Positions 35,979-45,708 of a DNA stretch of 64,000 bases are shown one piece after another (the first letter of the stretch is position 1; every line of letters begins with the position of its first letter). The notes under the pieces were generated by a model. It was given only the letters and a program-made list of their open reading frames with translations. It did no database searches and was not told the origin of the DNA. Origin of the DNA: CAZHYV01 sp964537055 (GTDB lineage Bacteria; Myxococcota_A; Polyangia; Palsa-1104; JAEUJZ01); the NCBI GenBank assembly GCA_964537055.1, contig CAZHYV010000001.1:186001-250000 (forward strand), given 5' to 3'. Position numbers and translations under genes: made by a program.

Positions 35979-36065
35979 AAGCCAAGATGGAAAGCTTTTC
36001 CTCCGGTATGATAAAAATACAAAAAATGCTAACAGAATGGACCTATCTGTATTACAAAGAAAACA

Positions 36066-37010
36066 ATGAAGCCGATAGCGTTCCTTTTGAAACACCATGA
36101 GCCCGAGGCCGTCAAACTCTGCGAGATTCTTGTCTTCGAGCTTGCCAAACGAGGTCTGGCTGAATCAGCCATGGTGGTAGCACATCGAGGAGACCGGCCT
36201 AAGGGAATCAAGGTCTTAGAAGAGAGCAGACTGCCTGCAGATTTGCAGATGCTCATTGTTCTTGGGGGGGATGGGACTCTATTGTATGGGGCTCAACTCT
36301 TGGCTGGACACAACGCCCCTATGTTGGGAGTGAATTTAGGTCATCTTGGATTTTTAAGCGCGGGCTCTCGAGATGAGGCTGTTTCCTTAATGCTTGCTTC
36401 CTTAGAGGGAGGCATGTTTATCGAAGAGAGAACCCGCTTGTCCTGTCGGATTTATCGTTTTCCCAAACCTATGAACGCTTGGGAGCTCGAGCAAAAACCA
36501 GAGTTTGCGTTCGAGGCAGTTCCCTTAGATACAAGTCAACTGGTCACCGAGTATACCGCGCTCAACGATGTTGTGCTGAGCCAACCAGCCCAGGCTCGTC
36601 TGTTTGGGTTAACCGCCTATTTGGATGGAGAACTCATCACAGACTATCGGGCAGATGGATTGGTAATTTCCACACCAACAGGCTCAACAGCGTACAACCT
36701 GGCGGCTGGAGGCCCCATCCTCCATCCCAAGATGCAAGGGTTTGTCATTACGCCCATCTGCCCTCATACTTTGACAGCGCGTCCCTTGGTGGCGCCGCTG
36801 AGTTCCAACGTGAATATTTTCCAAGGGAAGCATGTCGAGAAAATTATGGTGACCGTGGATGGACAGGCGGGCCGCTCGCTTGAGCCAAGCGAGTTTGTTC
36901 AGGTGAGCTGCCATGCGAACCCTGTGAGGCTTTTGCGGAAGAAAAAGCATTCTTTTTTTGATGTGCTTCGGACAAAACTTCACTGGGGAAGTCGAGGAGC
37001 GGAATGCTGA
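36066..37010 (+). CDS. nadK: NAD kinase
   Basis: NadK makes NADP from NAD and ATP or polyphosphate. The motifs GGDGT (67-71), NLGHLGFL, NDVVL and DGLVISTPTGSTAYNLAAGG are all present. At 314 residues it has normal length. The stop overlaps the recN start by seven bases, so the two are translated together. It may support biosynthesis and redox needs. Confidence 0.96.
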   Translation: MKPIAFLLKHHEPEAVKLCEILVFELAKRGLAESAMVVAHRGDRPKGIKVLEESRLPADLQMLIVLGGDGTLLYGAQLLAGHNAPMLGVNLGHLGFLSAGSRDEAVSLMLASLEGGMFIEERTRLSCRIYRFPKPMNAWELEQKPEFAFEAVPLDTSQLVTEYTALNDVVLSQPAQARLFGLTAYLDGELITDYRADGLVISTPTGSTAYNLAAGGPILHPKMQGFVITPICPHTLTARPLVAPLSSNVNIFQGKHVEKIMVTVDGQAGRSLEPSEFVQVSCHANPVRLLRKKKHSFFDVLRTKLHWGSRGAEC

Positions 37011-38755
37011 GCTATTTGCGCATCAAAAACTTTGCTCTCATGGATGACGTAGAGCTATCGCTGGGACCCCAGATGAATGTGATTACTGGAGAGACCGGGG
37101 CTGGAAAATCGATGCTCCTCCAAGCGGTGTCCCTTTTGCGGGGGGGGCGGGCTAGTACAGATTGGGTGCGTGCAGGGGCAGAAGAGGCCCGGATCGAAGC
37201 GGTATTTGTTCCTAAAGAAGGCCATCCTGCAGGAGAAGATCTGGGCCGTCGGTTACAAGCTGCTAATATCGAAGTCCCTCGTCTCTATGAGGAGGGACTT
37301 TGCATACGACGGATTTTAGGCGCCAAAGGGCGAAATCGAATCTATCTTGGGGACCACCTGGTATCCACCACGATGCTTGAAGAAATTTGTGGAGAATTGA
37401 TCGAACTTTCGAGCCAACATGAGCATCAAACCCTGATGGAAGTGCAAAGCCACTTAGGCATTTTAGATCGAAGTGGAGTTCCCAAGGATCTTCTGGAGCA
37501 AATGGAAAAAGCGTACCAGAGGCTCAAGCAGGCAACCACCGCTTATCAAACGACCCTGCTAGAAGAACACAACCGTTCCCAGCGAGAGGATTTTTTGCGG
37601 TTTCAGCTGAAAGAGCTAACGGATGCAAAGGTACAGCCTGGTGAAGAGGAAGCCCTAAGGCAGGAGCGCGAGCGGCTTCGTGCGCTAGAGAAGCTTAAGC
37701 AGGTCGCGTCTCAGGGAGAGTATGTGCTCTTTAGCCGGGAGGGCTCTGTCTTGGCTGATGTAGAGAGAATCCAGCGTGAGTTAGGGGCGCTTGCGCACAT
37801 CGAACCTGGTTTTGTACAGCTTCATTCGCAGATGAAAGATGCGCAGGCATTAATCGAGGATGTAGCAAGGGAATTGAGAAAGTACCTTCAATCGTTGGCT
37901 GCTTCTCCAGGAAGGCTGGAAGAGATAGAAAGCCGCTTGCATCTCCTCTCGAAACTCTATCGTAAATATGGAAATAACGAAGCGAACCTACTCGCAAAGC
38001 AAGCCCAATTTGAGGAGGAGCTGTCAGCATTCATCGGATACGAAGAAAGACGAAGTGCTTTAGAAAAAGAGCTCGATCAGGCAAAGGAATTTGCAATATC
38101 TAAGGCGCGAACTTTGTCTGAACATCGTAAAAAGGTCGCCGAGGAGCTAAGCAATAAGGCGACCAAAGCACTACGTTTGCTTGCGATGCCGCATGCACAA
38201 ATACTGGTGGACGTAGGCGTTCGACTGGCAAAGGAAGGGGATGAGCTGGCTTACCTCTTTGAGGATCAGGATGAATCGAAGATGCGTATTGGCATGACAG
38301 GCTGGGATCGATGTGAGCTTCTGTTTGCAGCAAATCTAGGTTCTGAGCTACGTCCTTTGCAAAAAATTGCATCAGGAGGAGAATTATCACGCATCCTCCT
38401 TGCATTAAAGCGAGTGCTTGGTCAGGCGGATTCTGTTCCTACGCACGTGTTTGACGAAATCGATACCGGAATCGGAGGTGCTGTGGCCGATCAGGTAGGA
38501 AAGCAGTTAAAAGCACTCTCTCAGGAAAAACAGCTATTGTGTATCACCCATCTGCCTCAGATTGCTGCCTATGCAGATACCCATTTTGTAGTTGAGAAGT
38601 TGATAGAACAGAATGAAACAAGAACCCAAGTTCGTCAATTAAACGAAAAAGAGCGGCAGGAAGAGATTGCCCGTATGTTAGGAGGGTCTAAGGTGACAAC
38701 GCACATCCGGGCCCATGCCAAGGAACTTCTTCGAGACACCCAAACATCCTCGTAA
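37004..38755 (+). CDS. recN: DNA repair protein RecN
   Basis: RecN is an SMC-like ATPase of double-strand break repair. Walker A is GETGAGKS (29-36). The signature is ASGGELSRILLALK, and the Walker B region is HVFDEIDTGIGG. A coiled-coil arm lies between the two halves (about 150-390). The 583 residues agree with the family. The nadK-recN arrangement is common in bacteria. Confidence 0.96.
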   Translation: MLSYLRIKNFALMDDVELSLGPQMNVITGETGAGKSMLLQAVSLLRGGRASTDWVRAGAEEARIEAVFVPKEGHPAGEDLGRRLQAANIEVPRLYEEGLCIRRILGAKGRNRIYLGDHLVSTTMLEEICGELIELSSQHEHQTLMEVQSHLGILDRSGVPKDLLEQMEKAYQRLKQATTAYQTTLLEEHNRSQREDFLRFQLKELTDAKVQPGEEEALRQERERLRALEKLKQVASQGEYVLFSREGSVLADVERIQRELGALAHIEPGFVQLHSQMKDAQALIEDVARELRKYLQSLAASPGRLEEIESRLHLLSKLYRKYGNNEANLLAKQAQFEEELSAFIGYEERRSALEKELDQAKEFAISKARTLSEHRKKVAEELSNKATKALRLLAMPHAQILVDVGVRLAKEGDELAYLFEDQDESKMRIGMTGWDRCELLFAANLGSELRPLQKIASGGELSRILLALKRVLGQADSVPTHVFDEIDTGIGGAVADQVGKQLKALSQEKQLLCITHLPQIAAYADTHFVVEKLIEQNETRTQVRQLNEKERQEEIARMLGGSKVTTHIRAHAKELLRDTQTSS

Positions 38756-38874
38756 AAGGAAAATCCATGCGCTAGACCCTATAGAGCGAGCGGACATAAG
38801 GGCAAGGGAGTAGACGAAGAAGGGCACAGAAGGAGAGGGGGCCAAAAGGAAGGAAGATGAAAGAGAATAGAAAA

Positions 38875-38908
38875 AAGGGATCATCACTGTATTTTGTGAT
38901 AATCCCTT
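38875..38908 (-). terminator. Rho-independent terminator of the coiled-coil lipoprotein gene
   Basis: AAGGGAT-c-ATCAC (38875-38887) pairs with GTGAT-a-ATCCCTT (38896-38908), 12 pairs with one mismatch and an eight-base loop. On the minus strand the stem is followed by a run of T (complement of AAAAAA at 38871-38876). It may also help stop recN transcription from the other side. Confidence 0.8.
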
Positions 38909-38933
38909 CTCTCCGAAGACGAAGTAAGGCGAA

Positions 38934-39371
38934 CTACAGGCCGCCTTTTTTGCTATCTACGCTAACAGGATTGGTTGGGCTCCCTAGTTGTGTACTCTTA
39001 TCTACCTTAGGAGCAGTCTCAAGACGTCCTTTGCCAGATGCCGATGGTTTTTTCCCTGCGTTGGTACTAGAGGATTTTGCTGCTTCATCCTGAGCTGCTT
39101 TTAACGCATCTTTGGTTGCTGCAAGTTCCTGGTTACAGGCCATTGTTTCTTGCTTCGATTTATTAAGATCAGCTGTCAGTGTGGCATTCTGTGTAGTTAA
39201 TTCGGCAACCCTTTTGTTCAGTTCCGTAATCTGATTTGTAAAAACGGCAATCTGTTCAGGAGTCTGAGTAGGAGGGGTGGGTTGATTATTGGTTGGGCAT
39301 CCTCCAAAAAGCACGGCCCCGCTAAGAAAAGCGAAAGAGAGTAAAGTGTTTGTGAGACGTTGAGATTTCAT
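38934..39371 (-). CDS. Small coiled-coil lipoprotein
   Basis: The 145 residues begin with a signal peptide ending LFGGC, a lipobox-like site (Cys about 25; the -3 residue Phe is not ideal). A Pro/Thr/Gln linker is followed by heptad-patterned coiled coil (about 45-105) and a Ser/Lys/Gly-rich tail. The layout recalls Lpp-like or OmpH-type envelope spacers, but no family is certain. It has its own terminator. Confidence 0.72.
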   Translation of the reverse strand: MKSQRLTNTLLSFAFLSGAVLFGGCPTNNQPTPPTQTPEQIAVFTNQITELNKRVAELTTQNATLTADLNKSKQETMACNQELAATKDALKAAQDEAAKSSSTNAGKKPSASGKGRLETAPKVDKSTQLGSPTNPVSVDSKKGGL

Positions 39372-39650
39372 AAATCTAGATTCCTTTCTTCGTTGAGAAT
39401 TGTAATCGTTTGCCTAATTACAGTAACAATCTTAGAAGAGAAGTCAACAATCTCTGTGCTAAGGAAGCTAACCGAGCCCATCCAAAGATTCGCAAAAACT
39501 TGATCCTGCCAAATTCCTACTGCGCTACCGATGATGCTATTCCGACGAGGGTGGCGATGCATCCTACAGAGGCAAGTCTAGAATTCGCTTGTACTTTTTG
39601 TAAAATTGTTATTCTTGTGAAAGCAAGGGAGCTTCGCATTAGGAGAAACG

Positions 39651-40313
39651 ATGAAAGTTGCAGCCTTTTTTGATATGGACGATACCCTTCTTGCCTACAA
39701 CACTGGATCGCGGTTGGGATACTACTTATGGCGCCAAGGGGATATTCACCTTTGGGACCTCACCAAATCGGTAATATGGTCGATAGGTTATAGATTATCG
39801 ATACTCGATTTGGATGCGCTTGTCACTCGTCTCGTCCTTAAATTAAAGGATGCCCCCGAACATATTTTCCAAAAGAAGAGCGAAGCTTTTATGAAGACAG
39901 AAGTATTTAAAGCAATTCTCCCTAAAGCGGTTGAACGGCTCGATTACCATCGCAAGCAAGGGCATACGCTGGTGCTATTAAGCTCGGCATTTTCGTATAT
40001 GGCCGAACCGTTGGCGCAGCATTTGTCCTTAGATGCGGTCTTATGTACCAGGCTCAATGTTAAAAATGAACGGTTTACTGGGACCTGCCAGATCCCCATC
40101 TGCTATGGAAGTGGAAAAGTATACCATGCAGAGCAGTTTTCGAAACAGCAAGGGATCGATCTTAAGCAGAGCTTTTTCTACACGGACAGTTTTAGCGACC
40201 TTCCCATGCTTTTACGGATTGGAAATCCTCGGATCGTCAATGCAGATCCACGCCTCAAAAGATATGCACAACAAAAGGGATGGGTCACCGAAAATTGGAA
40301 AGATCCCTATTGA
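39651..40313 (+). CDS. HAD-IB family phosphatase (SerB/CicA-like)
   Basis: Motif I is FFDMDDTLL with D8 and D10; motif II is LLSSAFSYM; motif IV is FFYTDSFSDLPML. The spacing and the cap region match HAD subfamily IB, which includes phosphoserine phosphatase and CicA-like phosphatases. The substrate cannot be told; the strong DLDALV-type cap differs from SerB. TTAGGAG precedes the ATG. It is the first gene of a group with the response regulator and purA. Confidence 0.88.
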   Translation: MKVAAFFDMDDTLLAYNTGSRLGYYLWRQGDIHLWDLTKSVIWSIGYRLSILDLDALVTRLVLKLKDAPEHIFQKKSEAFMKTEVFKAILPKAVERLDYHRKQGHTLVLLSSAFSYMAEPLAQHLSLDAVLCTRLNVKNERFTGTCQIPICYGSGKVYHAEQFSKQQGIDLKQSFFYTDSFSDLPMLLRIGNPRIVNADPRLKRYAQQKGWVTENWKDPY

Positions 40314-40339
40314 CCTATCGCTTAGGGCAAGCTACCGTC

Positions 40340-40732
40340 ATGCAAATGAATACAAATCGTACAAAAAAAGTCCTAGTCGTAGATGATGATCCAGACATTG
40401 TAAGCCTTTTGACCATCCAACTTCAGAAAAAGGGCTACCATGTTGTTGAAGCAATGGATGGAATTTCTGCGCTGACCATGGCAAAAAAAGAAAAACCTGA
40501 CCTTATTATTCTGGATGTCATGATGCCAGGGAAAAGTGGCTGGGAAGTTGCCAAAGAAGTTCGCCACGATTCTGCCCTAGGCTCTGCAAAAATTCTTATG
40601 CTTACGGCGATCGGCGAGCACTTAAACGAGCTGACTTCTCCTCTGTACGGCGCGGACGATTACTTGGATAAACCTTTTCAAGTAGACGAATTACAGAAGA
40701 AGATTACCCATTTAATTGGATTGCCTAGCTAA
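40340..40732 (+). CDS. Stand-alone response regulator receiver protein
   Basis: The product is a single receiver domain, about 130 residues. The acidic pocket is in VVDDDPDI (D15, D16), the phosphorylation site is D59 in IILDVMMPG, T89 is the switch residue, and K111 is in LDKPF. No output domain is present, as in CheY-like or signal-relay proteins. I chose the ATG at 40340; the frame is open further back to 40280, inside the HAD gene. No histidine kinase lies in this window. Confidence 0.88.
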   Translation: MQMNTNRTKKVLVVDDDPDIVSLLTIQLQKKGYHVVEAMDGISALTMAKKEKPDLIILDVMMPGKSGWEVAKEVRHDSALGSAKILMLTAIGEHLNELTSPLYGADDYLDKPFQVDELQKKITHLIGLPS

Positions 40733-40749
40733 GGGATGAGGAGGGAGCG

Positions 40750-42075
40750 ATGGCAAATGTAATTTTGGTTGGAATGCAGTGGGGTGATGAAGGAAAAGGG
40801 AAGGTGGTAGATCTGTACAGCCAATCTGCAGACGTTGTGGTTCGGTGGGGAGGGGGGGCCAATGCTGGCCATACCTTGGTTGTCGAAGGTAGAAAAATTA
40901 TCACCCACTTGATTCCGTCTGGTGTACTTCGAGGGATTGGAAAGCAGTACGTTCTTGCGGATGGTATGGTGATTGACCCCAAGATTCTGATCGATGAACT
41001 CAAGACCTTTCAGGACCTCGGCCTGCTTCATGATCATCATGATCTATGGGTGGGAGAACGCTCCCATGTGATTCTTCCATACCATAAGGAATTGGACGGT
41101 CTTAGAGAAGCTGGAAAGCGGTCGATTGGCACCACCAAGCGTGGGATTGGTCCTGCTTATGAGATGAAGATGGCCCGCGTTGGCGTTCATATGGCAGATC
41201 TTATGCATCCCAAACGCTTACGGGAGCGAATTACCGCCCAGCTTGCCGAGATGAGACCCCTGATGCTCCATTTGGGCGGAAAAATACCAAAAGTAGATGA
41301 TATCCTTGAGGAGTATTTAGATTACGGGAAAGTGTTAGGGCCTTATATTCGCGATGTGACAGCTCCTTTGTACGAAGAGATCCAGAAAGGGAGACATGTT
41401 CTTTTTGAAGCGGCACAGGGGACGCTTCTTGATATCGATCATGGAACATACCCTTATGTGACTTCTTCGACGACCATTGCGGGAGGTGTTTGTAGTAGCT
41501 GTGGGATTGGCCCCACCTTGATTGATGGCGTTATCGGAGTCACGAAGGCTTATACCACACGTGTAGGAAGCGGTCCCTTCCCCGTAGAGCTCCATGGCGT
41601 CGAAGGAGATGAGCTAAGGGAAGCAGGAGGGGAATACGGCTCAACCACAGGTCGGGCTCGACGTTGCGGATGGCTTGATATTGCCGCGCTGCGTCTTGCG
41701 GTGCGCCTCAACGGGCTGAAGGGCTTTGCCTTAACCAAGCTTGACGTGCTTTCGGGAAGAAAGAGTGTCAAAGTTTGCGTAGGCTATAAGCTTCCAGGAA
41801 GCAATCATGTCCTGGATTTTCAGGAGCTTCCCTATGATCCTGAAATCGTCGATCAGCTAGTTCCGGTGTATGAAGAACTCCCGGGTTGGTCGCAAGGGCT
41901 TAGCGACATTCGAATTTTTGATGACCTTCCCAGCCAAGCGAAGCAGTACATCCGCTACGTTGAATCTCAAATTGGAATTCCCTGCTATTTGGTATCGGTA
42001 GGGGCCAGCCGCGAGGAAACAATTCTGCTTCGAAACCCCTTTCAAGAAGCCCTTGTAAAAAAAAGCTCACTCTAA
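40750..42075 (+). CDS. purA: Adenylosuccinate synthetase
   Basis: PurA joins IMP and aspartate with GTP in AMP synthesis. The GMQWGDEGKGK motif opens the protein, and STTGRARRCGWLD matches the substrate region. Length 441 is normal. GAGGAGG precedes the ATG. The last four bases overlap the convergent ligA gene. Confidence 0.97.
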   Translation: MANVILVGMQWGDEGKGKVVDLYSQSADVVVRWGGGANAGHTLVVEGRKIITHLIPSGVLRGIGKQYVLADGMVIDPKILIDELKTFQDLGLLHDHHDLWVGERSHVILPYHKELDGLREAGKRSIGTTKRGIGPAYEMKMARVGVHMADLMHPKRLRERITAQLAEMRPLMLHLGGKIPKVDDILEEYLDYGKVLGPYIRDVTAPLYEEIQKGRHVLFEAAQGTLLDIDHGTYPYVTSSTTIAGGVCSSCGIGPTLIDGVIGVTKAYTTRVGSGPFPVELHGVEGDELREAGGEYGSTTGRARRCGWLDIAALRLAVRLNGLKGFALTKLDVLSGRKSVKVCVGYKLPGSNHVLDFQELPYDPEIVDQLVPVYEELPGWSQGLSDIRIFDDLPSQAKQYIRYVESQIGIPCYLVSVGASREETILLRNPFQEALVKKSSL

Positions 42076-44147
42076 GAGCTGGGAGTTTCCCCCCGCAATA
42101 AACGTAAGAGCGCATCTTCCTTAAGAGAGGGGATGTTGTATTTTTGCGCTTCTTTGATCTTATCCTGACCTGGATCTTTGCCAACCACGAGGTAGCTTGT
42201 TTTTTTGGTGACGGAGGAAACAAATTTTCCGCCCGCTGCCTCGATCTGTTGTTTTACCTGGCTTCGGGGAACAGAGAGGATGCCCGTCACACAGAGGGTT
42301 TTTCCTAAAAGCGGCCCCTGCAAAGAATCGGGTTCGTTGGGAGCAATGCCCATGCCAAGGAATTTTTCCAAAAGGGCTCGGTGCTCGGGCTCTGCAAAGA
42401 AGTGAGCCACGGTGCGAGCGCGAAGTGCACCAAACCCATGGAGGGAGGAAAGTGTGGTAAGTATTTGCTCTGGGGAGGTAGTGAGCAAGGCTTTTAAAGA
42501 ACGGTACTGCGAGGCAATCCGTTCTGCCCATACGTAGCCGATCCCAAAGATACCAAGCCCTGTGAGAAAGCGGGACAGGGTGGCCTGCTGTTTGCTCTTT
42601 TCAATTCCCTGCAAGATATTATGAATGCTTTTTTCCCCCATTCTGGGCAATTTCTTTAAATCGTTTTTCGTCAGTGTGTAGATGTCTGCCACATCCTTCA
42701 CCAGATTGTGAGCTACCAACTGCTCGATCAATTTGGGGCCCATAGAATCGATGTTCATTGCGTCACGAAAGCAGAAGAACTCGATGGCTTCAATAAGCTG
42801 AGCTTTGCACTTTCGGTTTACGCAGCGTAACGCCACTTCGCCGGTCCTTTGAAGCAGCAAGGAGCCACAGGCAGGACAATGGATAGGCGCTACAATGGGC
42901 GTTAATGTTCTGCCCGCACGATGCTCGGGAATGACTGTAAGGATCTGGGGAATAATCTCTCCCGCCTTTTCGATCAAGACGGTGTCGCCTATACAGACCC
43001 CCAATCGCTCGACCTGGTTCCAGTTGTGCATCGAAGCTCTGGAGACGGTGGTTCCTGCTAGATCAACAGGCTCAAGCAATGCAACCGGCGTGACAGCTCC
43101 CGTCCGACCGACATTCACTTCTACCCCTTTGATGACGGTTGTGGCTTGCTCTGCCGGGAACTTATAGGCAATGGCCCATCTTGGGGCGCGAGCGGTTGTT
43201 CCTAAAGCAGAGCGTTGTGAGAAAAGGTTTAATTTGATGACCAGCCCGTCAGTTGCAAAAGGAAGGACAGGGCGGGTTTGTTCAAGCTGCTCAAGCTGGG
43301 TAAGGAGCTCAGGCAGGGTGTGTACCTGGGCGAAGGGGTGAACCACCGGCAACCCAAGAGACTTTAGGTAGGTTAAGGCTTCCAATTGAGAACGCACTAT
43401 CTTATCACCGGCGATATCGTAGCATAAAACCTTTAAAGGACGCTCAGCCACAATGCGAGGGTCAAGCTGCTTAAGCGTCCCTCCAGTTGCATTCCGAGGA
43501 TTTTTAAAAATTTCCTCACCTGCCAAAAGACGTTCCTGGTTGAGCGTGACAAAGGCTTCCCGCTCCATATAGATCTCCCCTCGGACGATAAGTGTGGCAG
43601 GTTCTTTGAGGCGAAGGGGCAAGGTTTTTACAGTGCGCAGGTTCGTAGTTACGTCTTCTCCAATCAGACCATCTCCTCGTGTAGTCCCTTGGACAAATTC
43701 ACCTTGGGTATAGGTCAATTCAATACTAATTCCGTCGATCTTCGGTTCGATGATGTACAGAACAGGCTCGTGAGAGTCAGCGGAAGAAAGTCCACGCTTC
43801 ACTCTTTCATAGAACTCGCTTACCTCATCACGATTGTAGGTATTGTCTAGCGAGAGCATGGGAACGCTGCGTGTTACCTTGGGAAACGAAGACACAGGGG
43901 TAGATCCAACCCGCCGCGTGGGAGAAAAGGGAACAATCCATTCAGGGTGAGATGTCTCAATATCGACGAGCTGCCGATAGAGACGGTCGTACTCTGCATC
44001 AGAAACAATAGGGCTATTCTCTACATAGTAATGCTGGTCATGGGCAAGGATCTCATCTACTAGCTTGAGGTAATGGGCTCTCTCTTCTGAAGCACCCACG
44101 TCCGAATTTGGGGGTTGTCCAAAGGGAAGCGAAGGCTGTTCCGCCAT
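42072..44147 (-). CDS. ligA: NAD-dependent DNA ligase LigA
   Basis: LigA seals nicks in replication and repair. K136 in EPKIDG is the adenylation site. Domains in order are the N-terminal Ia domain, nucleotidyl transferase, OB fold, a four-Cys zinc finger (CPACGS...CVNRKC), helix-hairpin-helix repeats (MGEKSIHNIL, LHGFGALRA) and a BRCT domain at the end. At 691 residues it has normal length. It is co-directional with lolA. Confidence 0.97.
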   Translation of the reverse strand: MAEQPSLPFGQPPNSDVGASEERAHYLKLVDEILAHDQHYYVENSPIVSDAEYDRLYRQLVDIETSHPEWIVPFSPTRRVGSTPVSSFPKVTRSVPMLSLDNTYNRDEVSEFYERVKRGLSSADSHEPVLYIIEPKIDGISIELTYTQGEFVQGTTRGDGLIGEDVTTNLRTVKTLPLRLKEPATLIVRGEIYMEREAFVTLNQERLLAGEEIFKNPRNATGGTLKQLDPRIVAERPLKVLCYDIAGDKIVRSQLEALTYLKSLGLPVVHPFAQVHTLPELLTQLEQLEQTRPVLPFATDGLVIKLNLFSQRSALGTTARAPRWAIAYKFPAEQATTVIKGVEVNVGRTGAVTPVALLEPVDLAGTTVSRASMHNWNQVERLGVCIGDTVLIEKAGEIIPQILTVIPEHRAGRTLTPIVAPIHCPACGSLLLQRTGEVALRCVNRKCKAQLIEAIEFFCFRDAMNIDSMGPKLIEQLVAHNLVKDVADIYTLTKNDLKKLPRMGEKSIHNILQGIEKSKQQATLSRFLTGLGIFGIGYVWAERIASQYRSLKALLTTSPEQILTTLSSLHGFGALRARTVAHFFAEPEHRALLEKFLGMGIAPNEPDSLQGPLLGKTLCVTGILSVPRSQVKQQIEAAGGKFVSSVTKKTSYLVVGKDPGQDKIKEAQKYNIPSLKEDALLRLLRGETPSS

Positions 44148-44161
44148 ACGAGGAGTCTTCC

Positions 44162-44887
44162 TTACATCCCAACAACTTTAGCACCTTTGGGGGGCACGTA
44201 AAGAAACAGACTGTCCTCGATCCCTGAAGTTGGGTCGAGCTCAAGATTGCTGAAAATAAAATGGTTCGAGCCACCTTGGAGATAATACATGATGGTTTCT
44301 TTAACTATCCCTGTTGTTGGATCTACACCAAAAATTAAGTATTTATAATTAGTAGGCTTTTTCGGGACCAACTTAAGGACTGTATTTCCTGTTTGCTTTA
44401 ACTCAGCGTCTTCAGCGAAAGAAATCGTAAAATCTTCTTCCAACTTACCACGTCCAAATAAAAACCGGACCTGCGGCCCAAGCTGAGAAGAGGAGAACAA
44501 AGCCTTTTGAATAGGTTCTTCCTCGGATTCGATGACCCATACGTACGTTCCATCTGCCACGTAGAGTTTCTTCTCAGGCTTTTCGTACTCCCAACGCATT
44601 TTTCCTGGTTTTTTCAGGTACACAAGACCCGAGGTTTTTCGCTTGCTCATCGTCGTAATGGCAATCTGTTCAAAGGAGGCTTTCAGTGCAGAGGTTGTTT
44701 GGTAGGCTTTTTGGAGGAGGGCCACCACCTCTTTGACTGACTTCTTCCCCGAGGAATCTACCGGGGCTGCTGTGCTAGGTTCTTTTGATTTCTTTGCCCG
44801 AGGTTTTGCAACCGCTTGCGTAAACGTGCAGACAAAGAGACTCACCAGAAGAGAAAAACAGAGAATGTTGAAGCGAGAGCGACGCAT
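44162..44887 (-). CDS. lolA: Outer-membrane lipoprotein carrier protein LolA
   Basis: LolA shuttles lipoproteins through the periplasm. The ATG at 44887 has GGAGG five bases upstream and opens on a signal peptide of about 27 residues; the frame extends back to 44971 but without such a site. The mature domain has the LolA segment MRWEYEKPEKKLYVADGTYVWV (about 100-120) and the ending FIFSNLELDPTSGI. A Ser/Lys-rich linker follows the signal peptide. It works with lnt and the lipoproteins seen in the window; LolB is not seen. Confidence 0.93.
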   Translation of the reverse strand: MRRSRFNILCFSLLVSLFVCTFTQAVAKPRAKKSKEPSTAAPVDSSGKKSVKEVVALLQKAYQTTSALKASFEQIAITTMSKRKTSGLVYLKKPGKMRWEYEKPEKKLYVADGTYVWVIESEEEPIQKALFSSSQLGPQVRFLFGRGKLEEDFTISFAEDAELKQTGNTVLKLVPKKPTNYKYLIFGVDPTTGIVKETIMYYLQGGSNHFIFSNLELDPTSGIEDSLFLYVPPKGAKVVGM

Positions 44888-45148
44888 AATGCCTCCAAGA
44901 AATAGGACCGGTCCTAGGTAGGATACTCTGAGGATCCAACTTAGTATACCTACCCTTTCAAAAAAGGACACAAGAAAAAATGTGAAAGAACGAATCCCAG
45001 ATCAAACGCTGACCGAAGAGGTTTTTCCTGAAAGAAGATTTCTGCCCAATAGGCCCTTGTACCACTTCTAAGTCTGTTAGCATATCTGCCGAGAAAGATT
45101 ACATATCCCACATAATGCTACTTTTTGTTCTTGCAAAAAGGTTTTATA

Positions 45149-45178
45149 TTGACACAATTTGAGGGCAGACCGTTCTAA
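45149..45178 (+). promoter_or_regulatory. Likely promoter of the small Cys-rich lipoprotein gene
   Basis: TTGACA (45149-45154) and TTCTAA (45173-45178) are 18 bases apart, about 45 bases before the ATG. The -10 element is imperfect. Confidence 0.4.
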
Positions 45179-45222
45179 GTTTCGGTTTTCAGAAAAGAGT
45201 ATTTTTATCGATTGGAGTAATA

Positions 45223-45705
45223 ATGATGAAAAGGTTTATTATTTTAAGCTTAAGTGTTCTAGGAATTGCGTGTGCTACAAATCAATCTTATCAAAAAGAA
45301 CCGGTATCTGCTCTTACACCAGAGGATAAGGTTCAACACCCAGAGTATAGCTCTGCCACACCTGGAACCCAGCTTGCGGCTGGGTCTCTAGGGGGGGATT
45401 ATAAGATCGTAGTTGTTCCAACGTTAAGCACAACCGATTGTGGATTATTAATTCTTTCTTTGAGAGCGAATGAGAAAGAGTTAGAGAATATACTTCCTCA
45501 TTACCTTAAATGCGTAGAAGAATATACTCCATTCATCGAGCAATCATGCCAAAATGTACTTGACACCTCGTTAACTTGCAAGCAAGCAAGGGAGAAGCTC
45601 CCAAAAGAGTGTAAAGAGGCAGAGAAAACCTTTCTTCTGCATTCGGCAATGATTCAAACAACACAAATGAAAATGGTTGCTTGTCCTGATCCAACCGAAG
45701 TCTAA
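45223..45705 (+). CDS. Small Cys-rich lipoprotein, unknown function
   Basis: The 160 residues begin with a signal peptide ending LGIAC, a good lipobox with Cys at about residue 18. A GGAG site precedes two consecutive ATG codons (45223 and 45226). The mature part has seven further Cys in spaced positions (DCGLL, KCVEE, SCQNV, TCKQA, ECKEA, ACPDP), suggesting three disulfides in the periplasm. No family recognised. It is convergent with arfB, with only three bases between. Confidence 0.7.
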   Translation: MMKRFIILSLSVLGIACATNQSYQKEPVSALTPEDKVQHPEYSSATPGTQLAAGSLGGDYKIVVVPTLSTTDCGLLILSLRANEKELENILPHYLKCVEEYTPFIEQSCQNVLDTSLTCKQAREKLPKECKEAEKTFLLHSAMIQTTQMKMVACPDPTEV

Positions 45706-45708
45706 GTT

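Noticed and set aside
44982..45071. GTG-started frame of about 30 codons upstream of the Cys-rich lipoprotein gene
   Set aside because: Short, no ribosome binding site, no recognisable sequence.
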